44,014 bases of DNA from Alphaproteobacteria bacterium (GTDB lineage: Bacteria; Pseudomonadota; Alphaproteobacteria; CAAHEQ01; UBA3637), in assembly GCA_017533325.1 (NCBI GenBank), contig JAFXIF010000050.1, forward strand, positions 1 to 44,014, read 5' to 3'. Under the pieces are notes generated by a model. The model saw only the letters and a program-made list of their open reading frames with translations, was not told where the DNA came from and did not search any database. The translations under genes and the position numbers were made by a program. Within the stretch, counting starts at the first letter, position 1. Each line of letters opens with the position of its first letter. This document shows, piece by piece, positions 1-7,904 of this stretch.

Positions 1-68
1 ACTCACGGTGGAGTTACCCCCACGCCGGTTTTCAAGACCGGAGCCTTAAACCACTCGACCACCCATCC
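1..68 (-). tRNA. tRNA-Ser (TGA anticodon), 3' end outside window
   Basis: Read on the minus strand from position 68, the sequence starts GGATGGGTGG, has a D-arm, an anticodon stem-loop with CGGTC-TTGAAAA-CCG (anticodon TGA, serine) and a long variable arm (GTGGGGGTAACTCCAC), which is typical of serine tRNAs. The T-arm and acceptor 3' strand lie beyond the left edge. It diverges from mltB, whose start is about 100 bases away. Confidence 0.93.
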
Positions 69-167
69 AGTGATAAATTTAACTATACACAAAAAAAATA
101 AAAAATCAAGTGCTTTTTTTAAAAAATTATATTATATTATAAAAAAAAGCAGGAAAAAGGGCAAAAT

Positions 168-1397
168 ATGAAATTTAAAACCGCAATTTTGACATTTGTT
201 TCAACAACTTACCTTGTGCTTAACTTTTTTTCGTTTCATCAAGAAGCTTGGGCAAGCAAAATTAATAATTCAAGCATTGTTCAAGATTTTGAAAACTGGA
301 AAAAAGAATTTAGGGAAACAGCTTTAGATCAAGGCGTTGAAAAATCTAATTTAAACAAAGTGTTATTTGAAGTAAAGTTGCTTGCGAATGTGCTTGAATC
401 CGATAAAAAACAATCCGAATTTTTGCTTACTTTTTGGGATTATTCAACAAGAACATTATCCGAATCGCGAATAAAAAAAGGACGCGAAATTATAAAGGAA
501 AATCAAGCATTTCTAAAATCAGTTGAAAAAAAGTATGGTGTTCCTGCCTCATATTTGGTTGCCTTTTGGGGGCTTGAAACCAATTACGGACTTTTTAAAG
601 GTAAAATTAAAACGATTGATGCATTGGCTACTCTGGCCTTTGATAAACGACGTCGAGCCTTTTTTACAAAGGAGTTTATAACCCTTTTAAAATTAATGGA
701 TCAGGGAGAAACAACCGTATTTTACGGCTCATGGGCCGGTGCGTTCGGTAATTTTCAATTTATGCCGACAACTTATGCGGCTTATGGCGTTGATGCAGAC
801 GGAGACGGGAAAAAAGATATCATTAATTCGTTGCCGGATGCTTTTTCAAGTGCCGCTAATTATTTAAGCAAAATGGGTTGGCAAAAAAATGAACCTTGGG
901 GCAGGGAAGCTGTTTTTTATAAAAAAGTAAACTGGAATAAAATTTCATCAAAGGATAAAAGAAAGATTTCAGAATGGATCGCTTTGGGGGTTAAACCCGT
1001 CCAAAATATCTCTAACGAAGAAAAAAATATTGAGGCCAAATTAGTTATGCCTATGGGGTATCAAGGTCCGAAATTTTTAGTTTATTCGAATTTTGACCGT
1101 ATCCTTCGCTGGAATAATTCTGTTTTATATGCCTTATCTGTTGGTTTATTATCCGACATGTTGCAAAACAAAGATTTTAAGCTACATGCGAAAAATAAAA
1201 ATGAAAAAATTTCTAAAAAAGATGTGGAAAGAATTCAAGTTTTATTATCCGATAAAGGATTTTATAACGGAACGGTTGATGGAATTTTGGGTAAAAACAC
1301 CAGAAAGAGCATTCGGGTTTATCAAAAAAGAAAAGGGTTACCGCAAGATGGGTATCCTTCTGTTCAACTTATCAAAAAATTAACGAAAGAGAAATAA
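168..1397 (+). CDS. mltB: Lytic murein transglycosylase, MltB family, with peptidoglycan-binding domain
   Basis: Periplasmic enzyme that cleaves the MurNAc-GlcNAc bond of peptidoglycan with formation of 1,6-anhydro-MurNAc. The 409-aa protein has an N-terminal signal peptide ending near AWAS (residue 30). The SLT_2/MltB catalytic domain covers about residues 40-330, with the catalytic-Glu segment FWGLETNYG and the family motif GSWAGAFGNFQFMPTTYAAYGVD. A C-terminal peptidoglycan-binding type 1 domain follows (about 345-405, ending VDGILGKNTRKSI..YQ). The start is preceded by AGGAAAAAGGGC. The next gene, rlpA, begins one base after its stop, so the two are co-transcribed. No signal peptidase II lipobox is seen, so it is probably a soluble periplasmic form. 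Confidence 0.93.
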   Translation: MKFKTAILTFVSTTYLVLNFFSFHQEAWASKINNSSIVQDFENWKKEFRETALDQGVEKSNLNKVLFEVKLLANVLESDKKQSEFLLTFWDYSTRTLSESRIKKGREIIKENQAFLKSVEKKYGVPASYLVAFWGLETNYGLFKGKIKTIDALATLAFDKRRRAFFTKEFITLLKLMDQGETTVFYGSWAGAFGNFQFMPTTYAAYGVDADGDGKKDIINSLPDAFSSAANYLSKMGWQKNEPWGREAVFYKKVNWNKISSKDKRKISEWIALGVKPVQNISNEEKNIEAKLVMPMGYQGPKFLVYSNFDRILRWNNSVLYALSVGLLSDMLQNKDFKLHAKNKNEKISKKDVERIQVLLSDKGFYNGTVDGILGKNTRKSIRVYQKRKGLPQDGYPSVQLIKKLTKEK

Positions 1398-1398
1398 A

Positions 1399-2271
1399 AT
1401 GAAACTTCGCCAATCGTTTTTTTTAGTATTACCTTTATTTTTATGTTCTTGCACGGATAACGGTTTATTATTGCGATCAAACGGCGCTTATTTGCCACAA
1501 GATGAAAATGTTCTTTATATGGTTGGTGACAGCTATGAAATTCAAGGAGAGGTTTTTACTCCAGCCGAAGATTATACTTACATTGAAGAAGGATATGCCG
1601 GCTGGTTTGATTATGATAAAAATCATCTTATAACGCAAAATGGTGAAATCTATAAAAAAGATGTTTATAGCGGAATGCATCGCACGTTGCCGTTACCCTC
1701 CTTGGTTAAAGTCACAAATCTTGAGAATAATGAAGCTGTTATTGTTCGGGTTAATGATCGCGGTCCTATGGTGAAAAACCGAATTATTGATGTTTCAAAA
1801 GAAGCTGCTGAAGTTTTAAAGTTAAATAAAGATAAGGCGACAAAAGTTTTGGTTGAAATTATGGCGATTGAAAGTCAAAACTTGAAAAAAGAATTACTTC
1901 AAAAAGAAGCAAAAGAAGCGATACAAAACTCTAAAATTACGTTAACTCCCGTTCATATAACTCAACCGGCGATTGAACCGGCACCTCTTGAAACTCCAAA
2001 AGAAGAGGACATTATATATAGTAATAGGCAACATGAAAAAACTTTTGGCTATGTGATTCAAATTGGGGCATTTAAAGACGAAGCAAGAGCCCATATTCTT
2101 AAAGAAACATTAAAAGATTATAATGCCTTTATCATTCAAAAAAATGTGAACAACATGATTTTAAACTGTGTTCAAATCGGCGGATTAAAAACAAAAAAAG
2201 AGGCATTAATCAGTCTTGACAAACTAAAGTCATCAGGTTATCCTGATGCCAGAATAATAAGCAAACAATAA
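1399..2271 (+). CDS. rlpA: RlpA-like lipoprotein: double-psi beta-barrel domain plus SPOR domain
   Basis: Septal-ring-associated lytic transglycosylase family acting on denuded glycan at the division site. The 290-aa protein starts with a lipoprotein signal (FLVLPLFLCSC, Cys18). The DPBB domain is at about residues 60-155: YAGWFDYDK, a central His/Thr segment, and VRVNDRGPMVKNRIIDVSKEAA, the RlpA signature. After a Pro/Glu linker, the C-terminal SPOR domain (about 210-288, YVIQIGAFKDEARA) should bind denuded septal peptidoglycan. Most RlpA proteins have SGxASYYG before the barrel; here EEGYAGWFDYDKNH is a divergent version, so enzymatic activity is less certain than fold. It sits between mltB and a D,D-carboxypeptidase gene, an order common in Alphaproteobacteria. 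Confidence 0.92.
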   Translation: MKLRQSFFLVLPLFLCSCTDNGLLLRSNGAYLPQDENVLYMVGDSYEIQGEVFTPAEDYTYIEEGYAGWFDYDKNHLITQNGEIYKKDVYSGMHRTLPLPSLVKVTNLENNEAVIVRVNDRGPMVKNRIIDVSKEAAEVLKLNKDKATKVLVEIMAIESQNLKKELLQKEAKEAIQNSKITLTPVHITQPAIEPAPLETPKEEDIIYSNRQHEKTFGYVIQIGAFKDEARAHILKETLKDYNAFIIQKNVNNMILNCVQIGGLKTKKEALISLDKLKSSGYPDARIISKQ

Positions 2272-2282
2272 AGAGGTAACAG

Positions 2283-3407
2283 ATGAAACAAATTTTAATT
2301 TTTCCATTGATGAGTGCACTTTTATTTTCGGTTTCTGCTCAAGCATTTGAAACAAAAGCAACGAATGCCTTATTGTTAGATGCAGATACGGGAACTGTTT
2401 TATTTGAAAAAGATGCTGATATTCCGATGCCACCTGCTTCAATGAGTAAATTAATGACGGTTTATGTTCTTTTTGAAGCTTTAAAAAACGGTCGTTTATC
2501 TATGGAAGATGAATTTGTTGTTTCTGAAAATGCATGGAGAATAGGGGGAGCCGCAAGTGGTGGTTCAACCATGTTTTTAAATCCCGGAGAAAAGGTTAAA
2601 ATCAAAGATTTATTAAGAGGTATCATCATTCAATCCGGTAATGATGCTTGTATCACTGTGGCAGAAAACTTGGCCGGTTCGGAAACGGCTTTTGCCGAAA
2701 TTTTGAATGAAAAAGCAAAGGAATTGGGATTAACCGGTTCAAGTTTTAAAAATGCCACCGGATTACCTGATCCTCAGCACAGAATGACAGCCCGTGATTT
2801 GGCAAAATTGGCTCAAGTTTTAATCCAAAAATTCCCTGAATATTATTCTATTTTTTCCGAAAAAGAATTTACATATAATGGAATCAAACAAGACAATCGC
2901 AACCCGCTTTTATATCGGGTTGGCGGTGCAGATGGGTTAAAAACCGGGCATACCATTGAATCCGGATATGGATTAACCGGTGCTTTAAAAACAACGGACG
3001 GGCGCCGACTTGTTGTGATTGTAAACGGTTTAAAAACAATCAGAGAACGGGATAGTGAATCTGCAAAACTTGCAACCTATGGTATGGCAGGCTTTAAGGT
3101 TACAACTTTAATTTCTGCTGATAAAATCGTTGAAAAAATTCCTGTTTGGCTTGGTGCGGAAGATAGCGTTGAAGTTATAACCGAAAAAGAAGTTAAAGTG
3201 ACCTTGCCGCTGTCAAAAAAAGAACCAAAGGTTACTATTGTGTATGATACTCCGGTAAAAGCCCCGATTAAAAAAGGCGATGTGTTGGCACATTTGATTA
3301 TTAAAGATGAAAATATCAATGAAAAAGTTAATTTACTTGCTGTTAAAGATATTGAAAAAGCTGGATATTTCAAACGTGTTAAACAAATTATTTCTTCATG
3401 GTTTTAA
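2283..3407 (+). CDS. dacA: D-alanyl-D-alanine carboxypeptidase (PBP5/6 class)
   Basis: Low-molecular-weight penicillin-binding protein that removes the terminal D-Ala from pentapeptide stems. The 374-aa protein has a Sec signal peptide (cleavage after VSAQA, residue 21). All three active-site motifs of the S11 peptidase family are present: SMSKLMT (SxxK serine/lysine, near residue 54), SGN in QSGNDAC (near residue 119) and KTG in LKTGHT (near residue 221). The C-terminal PBP5_C domain ends in an amphipathic tail (GYFKRVKQIISSWF) fitting peripheral membrane attachment. The SD AAGAGG lies just upstream of the start. It lies 11 bases after rlpA and 3 bases before tmk, inside the same operon. The paralogue symbol (dacA versus dacC/F) cannot be settled from sequence alone. 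Confidence 0.94.
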   Translation: MKQILIFPLMSALLFSVSAQAFETKATNALLLDADTGTVLFEKDADIPMPPASMSKLMTVYVLFEALKNGRLSMEDEFVVSENAWRIGGAASGGSTMFLNPGEKVKIKDLLRGIIIQSGNDACITVAENLAGSETAFAEILNEKAKELGLTGSSFKNATGLPDPQHRMTARDLAKLAQVLIQKFPEYYSIFSEKEFTYNGIKQDNRNPLLYRVGGADGLKTGHTIESGYGLTGALKTTDGRRLVVIVNGLKTIRERDSESAKLATYGMAGFKVTTLISADKIVEKIPVWLGAEDSVEVITEKEVKVTLPLSKKEPKVTIVYDTPVKAPIKKGDVLAHLIIKDENINEKVNLLAVKDIEKAGYFKRVKQIISSWF

Positions 3408-3410
3408 AAG

Positions 3411-4070
3411 ATGAATAAGGGTATTTTTATAACGTTTGAAGGCGGCGAAGGGTCCGGAAAATCAACACAAATAAAATTATTAAATGAATATTTTGAAAAA
3501 AAAGGAAAAAGTGTTGTTTTAACACGGGAACCCGGTGGCTCTGAAGGCGCAGAAGAAATCAGAAATCTTCTTTTAAAAGGGGGAATTGACCGTTGGGATA
3601 AAAAAACGGAAATCCTTTTGTTTTTAGCAGCCAGAAGAGATCATTTGGTTAAAAAAGTTTGGCCGGCTTTAAATGAAGGGAAAATAGTTTTGTCTGACAG
3701 ATTTCATGATAGCACCATTGCCTATCAATGTTTCGGATATGGTTATGATGAAGCTATTGAAAAAGATATTTCCGATTTATATCAATTTATCTCTGACGGA
3801 TTTAAACCGGATTTAACCATTGTTTTGGATATTGAGCCCGAAAAAGGCATTTTCAGAAGCAAGAGTCGATTTGGAAATGATGAGCAAAGATTTGAACAAA
3901 TGGATTTATCTTTTCATCAAAATATCAGGCAAGCTTTTCTATCTTTGGCCAAAAAAGAACCGCAAAGATTTATTGTGGTCAACGCCGATCAATCCATAGA
4001 GGAAATTCATTTGGAATTAATTAAAAAATTAGAGGAACGATTGAATGCAAACGGCGCAAGAGCAGATTAA
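3411..4070 (+). CDS. tmk: Thymidylate kinase
   Basis: Phosphorylates dTMP to dTDP with ATP. The 219-aa protein has the P-loop FEGGEGSGKSTQ at residues 7-18, the DR(Y/F/H) motif in LSDRFHDSTIAYQ, and a LID region SRFGNDEQRFEQ typical of bacterial TMP kinases. TREPGG (about residue 40) is the dTMP-binding motif. It overlaps the start of holB by 26 bases, and the tmk-holB pair is conserved across Proteobacteria, so both supply DNA replication. Confidence 0.97.
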   Translation: MNKGIFITFEGGEGSGKSTQIKLLNEYFEKKGKSVVLTREPGGSEGAEEIRNLLLKGGIDRWDKKTEILLFLAARRDHLVKKVWPALNEGKIVLSDRFHDSTIAYQCFGYGYDEAIEKDISDLYQFISDGFKPDLTIVLDIEPEKGIFRSKSRFGNDEQRFEQMDLSFHQNIRQAFLSLAKKEPQRFIVVNADQSIEEIHLELIKKLEERLNANGARAD

Positions 4071-4998
4071 GTCAGCCTTAAAAAATGCGAAAGTAAGTGG
4101 TTCTTGGTTAATAACAGGGCCATTTGGTGTTGGTAAAAAAACTTTTGCCAGATCATTATGTTCTTTTTTAACAACCGGTCACTGGACAGAAACTCAAGAT
4201 TTTAATCCAAACGTTAAGTGGATTGAATGTGATTTAACGGAAGAAGCAAAAAAAGAAATCCAAAAAATGATTTTGGCCGGAAAAGAAGTTGAATCTAACA
4301 CGAAAACAACCGCTAAAAAAAAGGAAATCACCGTAGATGATATCAGAGAAGGTATTAAATTTCTTTCTTTAAAATCAAACTTAAATGAATATCGCATTTT
4401 GGTTATTTCATTGGCTGAAGATATGAATGTCAACGCTGCGAATGCCTTGTTAAAAATGTTAGAAGAGCCATTTCCTCGTAGTGTTATCTTGCTTCTTTGC
4501 CAAAATACAGGTAAATTATTGCCTACAATTGCTTCAAGATGTCGCAAAATTCAAATTCCGAGGTTATCATTCAGTGATATGATGAAAAAATTAGAGGAAA
4601 AATTTCCCGGCGTTCCGCATCTTGATTTATTAGCGGAATTATCAAACGGATCGATTGGTCTTGCGATTAAAATACAAGAAAATGACGGGTTAAAGCTTTA
4701 TCAAAAAATGAGTTCTTTTTTTGTTCCGATGCATCGCATTGATATTCAAGTTTTAAATGATTTTGCTGATTTTGTATATAAAGACGATAATATTTATTTT
4801 TTGTTCCAAACATTTTTATTAAATTGGCTTAGTCAAAAGATTAAAGAAGAATTTGAGTCAAACCCTGATTTAAGCGAAAGATTGTTAGATGTTTATGATA
4901 ATGTAACATCTGTTTTTGCTAATGTTTCAACTATTTATTTGGATAAGCGCCAATCAGTAATGAATAGTATTTTAAGTATTTCTGAGGTTTTATCATGA
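4045..4998 (+). CDS. holB: DNA polymerase III delta' subunit
   Basis: Clamp-loader subunit of the replicative polymerase. The 317-aa protein has a P-loop-like GPFGVGKKTFA near residue 27, the region AEDMNVNAANALLKMLEEP and the SRC motif (IASRCRKIQI, about residue 165), both diagnostic of DnaX/delta' clamp loaders. The start lies inside the 3' end of tmk and is preceded by AGAGGAACG. Its stop overlaps the tatD start as ATGA, implying translational coupling. In many Alphaproteobacteria metG lies between holB and tatD; it is absent here. Confidence 0.93.
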   Translation: MQTAQEQIKSALKNAKVSGSWLITGPFGVGKKTFARSLCSFLTTGHWTETQDFNPNVKWIECDLTEEAKKEIQKMILAGKEVESNTKTTAKKKEITVDDIREGIKFLSLKSNLNEYRILVISLAEDMNVNAANALLKMLEEPFPRSVILLLCQNTGKLLPTIASRCRKIQIPRLSFSDMMKKLEEKFPGVPHLDLLAELSNGSIGLAIKIQENDGLKLYQKMSSFFVPMHRIDIQVLNDFADFVYKDDNIYFLFQTFLLNWLSQKIKEEFESNPDLSERLLDVYDNVTSVFANVSTIYLDKRQSVMNSILSISEVLS

Positions 4999-5765
4999 TA
5001 GACAGTCACTGTCATTTGGGAATTGATGATTTTAAAGATGGTATTGATTCTTATTTAAAGCGGGCGAAAGAGGAGGGGGTTTCTCACTTGCTAACGGTTG
5101 CCTGTGATTATACTCAAATTGATGATTTAGTTCGCATGAATGGGTATGATAATGTCTATACCGCTTTTGGGATTCATCCTGAAAATGCCTCTTTATTTGA
5201 TTACAAAAAAACAAAAAAAGTTTTTAAGCAATATCCGTTTATTTGCGCTGTCGGCGAAACGGGATTGGATTATTTTTATAATCCGGAAACAAAATTTTTG
5301 CAAAAAGAAGTTTTTGTTCAGCATATTGAGTTAGCATCCGAGCTTCAAAAACCTCTCATTATTCATACCAGAAATGCTGATGAAGAAACGAAAGATATTT
5401 TAGTATCAGCCTATAACAATAATTTGTTAAAAAACTTTGGTGTTATGCATTGTTTTTGCGGTTCGTATGACTTGGCAAAAACGGCTTTAGATTTAGGGTT
5501 TTATATTTCTTTTTCCGGAATTATAACATTTAAAAATGCAACTGATCTGCGCGAAATTGCAAAAAAAATTCCTATGGATCGGTTATTAATTGAAACAGAT
5601 GCTCCCTATTTAGCACCCGTTCCGTTTCGAGGGAAAAAAAACGAACCTGCATTTGTTTCCAAAACGCTTGAATGTTTGGCAAAAATAAAGGAAGAACCAA
5701 TGGATATTGTTGAACAAATAACCACAAAAAACTTTTTTGACTTGTTTGGAGGGAAGGGGAGATGA
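4995..5765 (+). CDS. tatD: TatD family metal-dependent hydrolase/DNase
   Basis: Member of the amidohydrolase-superfamily TatD nucleases (3'-5' exonuclease, metal dependent, cytosolic). The 256-aa protein has the metal-binding motifs IDSHCHLG (residues 2-9), AVGETGLDYF (about 88), IIHTRNADEE (about 125), MHCFCGS (about 150) and the final ETDAPYLAPVPFRGKKNEP (about 200). The start overlaps the holB stop (ATGA), and its own stop overlaps the next start in the same way. In vivo substrates are not evident; YcfH is the E. coli tmk-holB-linked paralogue. Confidence 0.95.
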   Translation: MIDSHCHLGIDDFKDGIDSYLKRAKEEGVSHLLTVACDYTQIDDLVRMNGYDNVYTAFGIHPENASLFDYKKTKKVFKQYPFICAVGETGLDYFYNPETKFLQKEVFVQHIELASELQKPLIIHTRNADEETKDILVSAYNNNLLKNFGVMHCFCGSYDLAKTALDLGFYISFSGIITFKNATDLREIAKKIPMDRLLIETDAPYLAPVPFRGKKNEPAFVSKTLECLAKIKEEPMDIVEQITTKNFFDLFGGKGR

Positions 5766-6532
5766 AAATAAGGATTTTAGGCTGTGGCCCTTCTCATGGC
5801 GTTCCTTCCCTTTCAAGAGGGTTTGGTGAATGTAATCCAAATGAACCTAAAAATATCAGATCAAGAACATCTGCATTAATAACAACAAATAGCGGTGAAA
5901 ATATCCTCATTGATACTTCACCGGAAGTTAGATTGCAATTAATTCAGGCTCAAAATAAAAATATAGATGCTGTTATTTATACACATAGCCATTATGATCA
6001 CATGGGTGGCGCAAATGATTTAGCTGGATTTTTGGTTGACAGAAAACAAAAATTGCCAATTTATTTGACAAAAAATGATTATGAAGAAATAAAAGCACAT
6101 TTGCATTATTTATTCAGAGCGGATTCTTCACCGTTTGAAATACATTTAATTGAACCATATCAACCGTTTCAAATAGGCAAAACCATCATAACACCTATTC
6201 TTCAATATCATGGTTTGCAAAAATCAATGGGATATCGAATTGATGATGTGGCTTATTCTACAGATTTGTGCTTAATGGAACCTCAAGGATTGGAGCTTTT
6301 AAAAGGGATTAAAACTTGGATTTTAGGGGTTGTAAGCCCGACAAAACCTGAAATTCTTAAAGGTCCGCAAAAGCATATTTATCTGGATGAAGCTTTAGAG
6401 TTAATTAGTCTTATAAAGCCAAACAGTGTTTTTTTAACACACATGGGACAAAAGATGGATTATTCTCGTTTAAGCGAGACACTGCCGGAGAATATCAGAC
6501 CTTGCTATGATGGCCTTGAAATTGAAATTTAA
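5762..6532 (+). CDS. MBL-fold metallo-hydrolase (PhnP-like)
   Basis: Metallo-beta-lactamase-fold phosphodiesterase of the PhnP/phosphoribosyl 1,2-cyclic phosphate type by overall layout; the actual substrate is unknown. The 256-aa protein begins IRILGCGPSHGVPS and carries the metal motif THSHYDHMGG (HxHxDH, about residues 76-85), a second histidine at YHGL (about 156), the Asp in YSTDLC and a final FLTHMGQ His. It is the last gene of the rlpA-to-MBL run. The tatD-MBL pair is conserved in Alphaproteobacteria without any phosphonate operon, so a phn role should not be assumed. No clear terminator follows, and the prophage attachment site starts 250 bases downstream. Confidence 0.88.
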   Translation: MKIRILGCGPSHGVPSLSRGFGECNPNEPKNIRSRTSALITTNSGENILIDTSPEVRLQLIQAQNKNIDAVIYTHSHYDHMGGANDLAGFLVDRKQKLPIYLTKNDYEEIKAHLHYLFRADSSPFEIHLIEPYQPFQIGKTIITPILQYHGLQKSMGYRIDDVAYSTDLCLMEPQGLELLKGIKTWILGVVSPTKPEILKGPQKHIYLDEALELISLIKPNSVFLTHMGQKMDYSRLSETLPENIRPCYDGLEIEI

Positions 6533-6781
6533 AAGAGCGATTTTAAGTGACTTTGTTGTATAGATATACGTTTTTTTAAAAAATTTGCTTTAAATTCGCT
6601 TTAAAAAAAGATATTTATAAGGTTATTTATAAAAAAGTCAGATTTTTTAAACTGTAAAAACAATATATTTTTCAATAAGTTATTTTTTAATAAATATAGC
6701 GGGATTTTGTTAAATTACAAAAATTATTAATAAAAATCAAACAGTTAAGCGCTTATAACCCCTCCTCTTATTATATTTGTT
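6533..6781. other. AT-rich host flank between MBL gene and left attachment site
   Basis: About 250 bases, strongly A+T rich, with no ORF carrying a ribosome-binding site. It contains a short direct repeat (GCTTTAAATTCGCTTTAAA near 6590) and the string TATAACCCCTC at 6754-6764, which is nearly repeated (TATAACCCCCTC) just outside the right attachment site at 11902. I see no gene or convincing terminator here. Confidence 0.6.
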
Positions 6782-6809
6782 ACTATACATAAGATAAATT
6801 CAGCCACCT
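6782..6809. other. Left attachment site (dif-like, XerC/XerD)
   Basis: This 28-bp dif-architecture site reads, on the + strand, an 11-bp XerD-type arm ACTATACATAA, a 6-bp centre GATAAA and an 11-bp XerC-type arm TTCAGCCACCT. The arm plus centre (TATACATAAGATAAATT, 6784-6800) is repeated exactly at 11871-11887. The XerC-side arm is phage-derived and degenerate, as is usual at phage att sites. The last three bases of the site region (6808-6810) also encode the stop codon of the phage lipoprotein gene. Confidence 0.85.
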
Positions 6810-6945
6810 ATAACGATGAAATATGAACCTCTTTGCAATAAACTAATTCTTTATCGGACATTTGATTAGGTGATTTAAATTCACACATTAAAGTATTACA
6901 GCCAGTAAGTAATAAACAAAAACTAAATAATAAAATTTTTCTCAT
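6808..6945 (-). CDS. Small phage-borne lipoprotein (45 aa)
   Basis: This ORF starts at 6945 and ends at 6810-6808 (TAG). It has an excellent ribosome-binding site (AGGAGGT, 5 bases before ATG). Its product is a miniature lipoprotein: MRK, a hydrophobic run ILLFSFCLLL and the lipobox LTGC (Cys16), followed by a 30-residue polar tail containing two more cysteines. It lies after the VP2 terminator and runs into the attachment site, inside the phage boundary. This is the position of a cargo gene. I do not recognise the family. A role in lysis, superinfection exclusion or another change of the host envelope is plausible but is inference. Confidence 0.72.
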   Translation of the reverse strand: MRKILLFSFCLLLTGCNTLMCEFKSPNQMSDKELVYCKEVHISSL

Positions 6946-6972
6946 AATGACCTCCTGAAAATAGATAAACAC

Positions 6973-7000
6973 AAAAAAAAGGGGCTGTCAACCCTTTTTT
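6973..7000 (-). terminator. Rho-independent terminator after VP2
   Basis: On the minus strand AAAAAAGGG pairs with CCCTTTTTT (arms 7000-6992 and 6983-6975) and the T-run extends to 6973. The loop is TTGACAGC. It overlaps the VP2 stop codon and separates the structural genes from the small lipoprotein gene. The loop carries a perfect -35 hexamer TTGACA (6991-6986), with a weak TATCTA-like -10 about 17-18 bases on. Confidence 0.8.
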
Positions 7001-7730
7001 AATAATAAGATTTATGAGTGGCACGTCGTCTAATAATTCGACCTTTACTATCGTAAGTATTTTCACGAACTTCATATCCGCCAGGTTGCTGAGGAGCCGT
7101 AAACGTTTGTCGAGCCGTAGATATAGGGCTGATAACATTACCGGCAATATTACCAATTTCATTTGCAACTGCCAACGTGGATCCAAGAATAGGAACTTCA
7201 TATAATTCCGCAGTCTTCTCTTCACGAGGAAGGCCAGCTTCAACTCTTTTTCGTTGAGCCGCGATGAAAGCGGCCTGCTCACGAGCAGTAGAAGCACGCG
7301 CGGCGGATTCCTCAGACTGAGCAATAGCATTTAAAGCGTCAGCTTCATTCTTTACTTGTTGCGTTTCTTGTGTTCTAATACCGGCATTAATTCCTTTCAT
7401 CTCTTCACCGGTTTTTTTAATATTCTCATTCGCTTGCTTAAGCGCTAAAGCATTCGCTACAAATGATAATTTAGAACCATCATAGGGATGAACCTGAGCA
7501 GTGGCACCAGCGGGAGTGGATGCACCACTTCCGCCAGTAGCTGACAAAATAGGATTAAGACCAGCAGCTCTTAAATCTTCAACCTCACGTTGATGAGCTG
7601 TGTTTGACATTTCTTCTTCCCAGCCGCGCTGCATCTCTGCGGCATGCTTTGAAGCTTTATTATTTTTATTTGTCGCCCAAATACTAACACCAGCATCAAC
7701 AACTGAACCCAAAAAAGATCCTAAGCCCAT
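6999..7730 (-). CDS. Gokushovirus VP2, DNA pilot protein (minor spike, phiX H-like)
   Basis: DNA pilot protein that forms the conduit for genome delivery across the envelope. The 243-aa product begins [20 protein letters not shown], a Gly/hydrophobic N-terminus, and carries the family signature [23 protein letters not shown] (about residues 41-63, here given in pieces: [12 protein letters not shown] and [11 protein letters not shown]). A Gly/Ser/Thr-rich stretch and a long Ala/Glu/Gln/Lys helical region (about 85-170) follow, likely the coiled coil. The SD AAGGAG lies within the end of the 52-aa upstream ORF, so the two are translationally linked. It is the last structural gene and ends in the terminator. 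Confidence 0.95.
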   Translation of the reverse strand: MGLGSFLGSVVDAGVSIWATNKNNKASKHAAEMQRGWEEEMSNTAHQREVEDLRAAGLNPILSATGGSGASTPAGATAQVHPYDGSKLSFVANALALKQANENIKKTGEEMKGINAGIRTQETQQVKNEADALNAIAQSEESAARASTAREQAAFIAAQRKRVEAGLPREEKTAELYEVPILGSTLAVANEIGNIAGNVISPISTARQTFTAPQQPGGYEVRENTYDSKGRIIRRRATHKSYY

Positions 7731-7734
7731 TTTT

Positions 7735-7893
7735 TTACTCCTTTGTTACAAGTTCTAAAATATGTTTTAAGCGATGAATGATACGATCATATTCAGAATC
7801 ATCAATAAACGGCAATTCTTGAGCCATCATATAAATGGCATCTTCAAGACACATTCTATCGCATGCAGTCATATCTTCATATTTTTTGTACAT
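7735..7893 (-). CDS. Small acidic phage ORF between VP1 and VP2 (52 aa)
   Basis: ATG at 7893, TAA at 7737-7735. It has one of the strongest ribosome-binding sites in the prophage (AAAGGAGG, 6 bases before ATG). The 52-residue product begins [15 protein letters not shown] and ends [10 protein letters not shown]; it is Asp/Glu-rich, with a predicted amphipathic helix at the C-terminus and no membrane segment. It overlaps neither VP1 nor VP2, but its final codons hold the VP2 SD. Small ORFs at this place occur in some gokushoviruses, but I recognise no function. Confidence 0.72.
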   Translation of the reverse strand: MYKKYEDMTACDRMCLEDAIYMMAQELPFIDDSEYDRIIHRLKHILELVTKE

Positions 7894-7904
7894 AATAACC
7901 TCCT

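Noticed and set aside
4995-4998. Loss of metG between holB and tatD as a possible deletion
   Set aside because: The ATGA overlap of holB and tatD is clean and metG may simply be elsewhere; nothing here shows a lesion.
6923-7330. 135-aa minus-strand ORF overlapping VP2 and the small lipoprotein gene
   Set aside because: It is a shadow of VP2 in another frame, has no SD, and spans the terminator.
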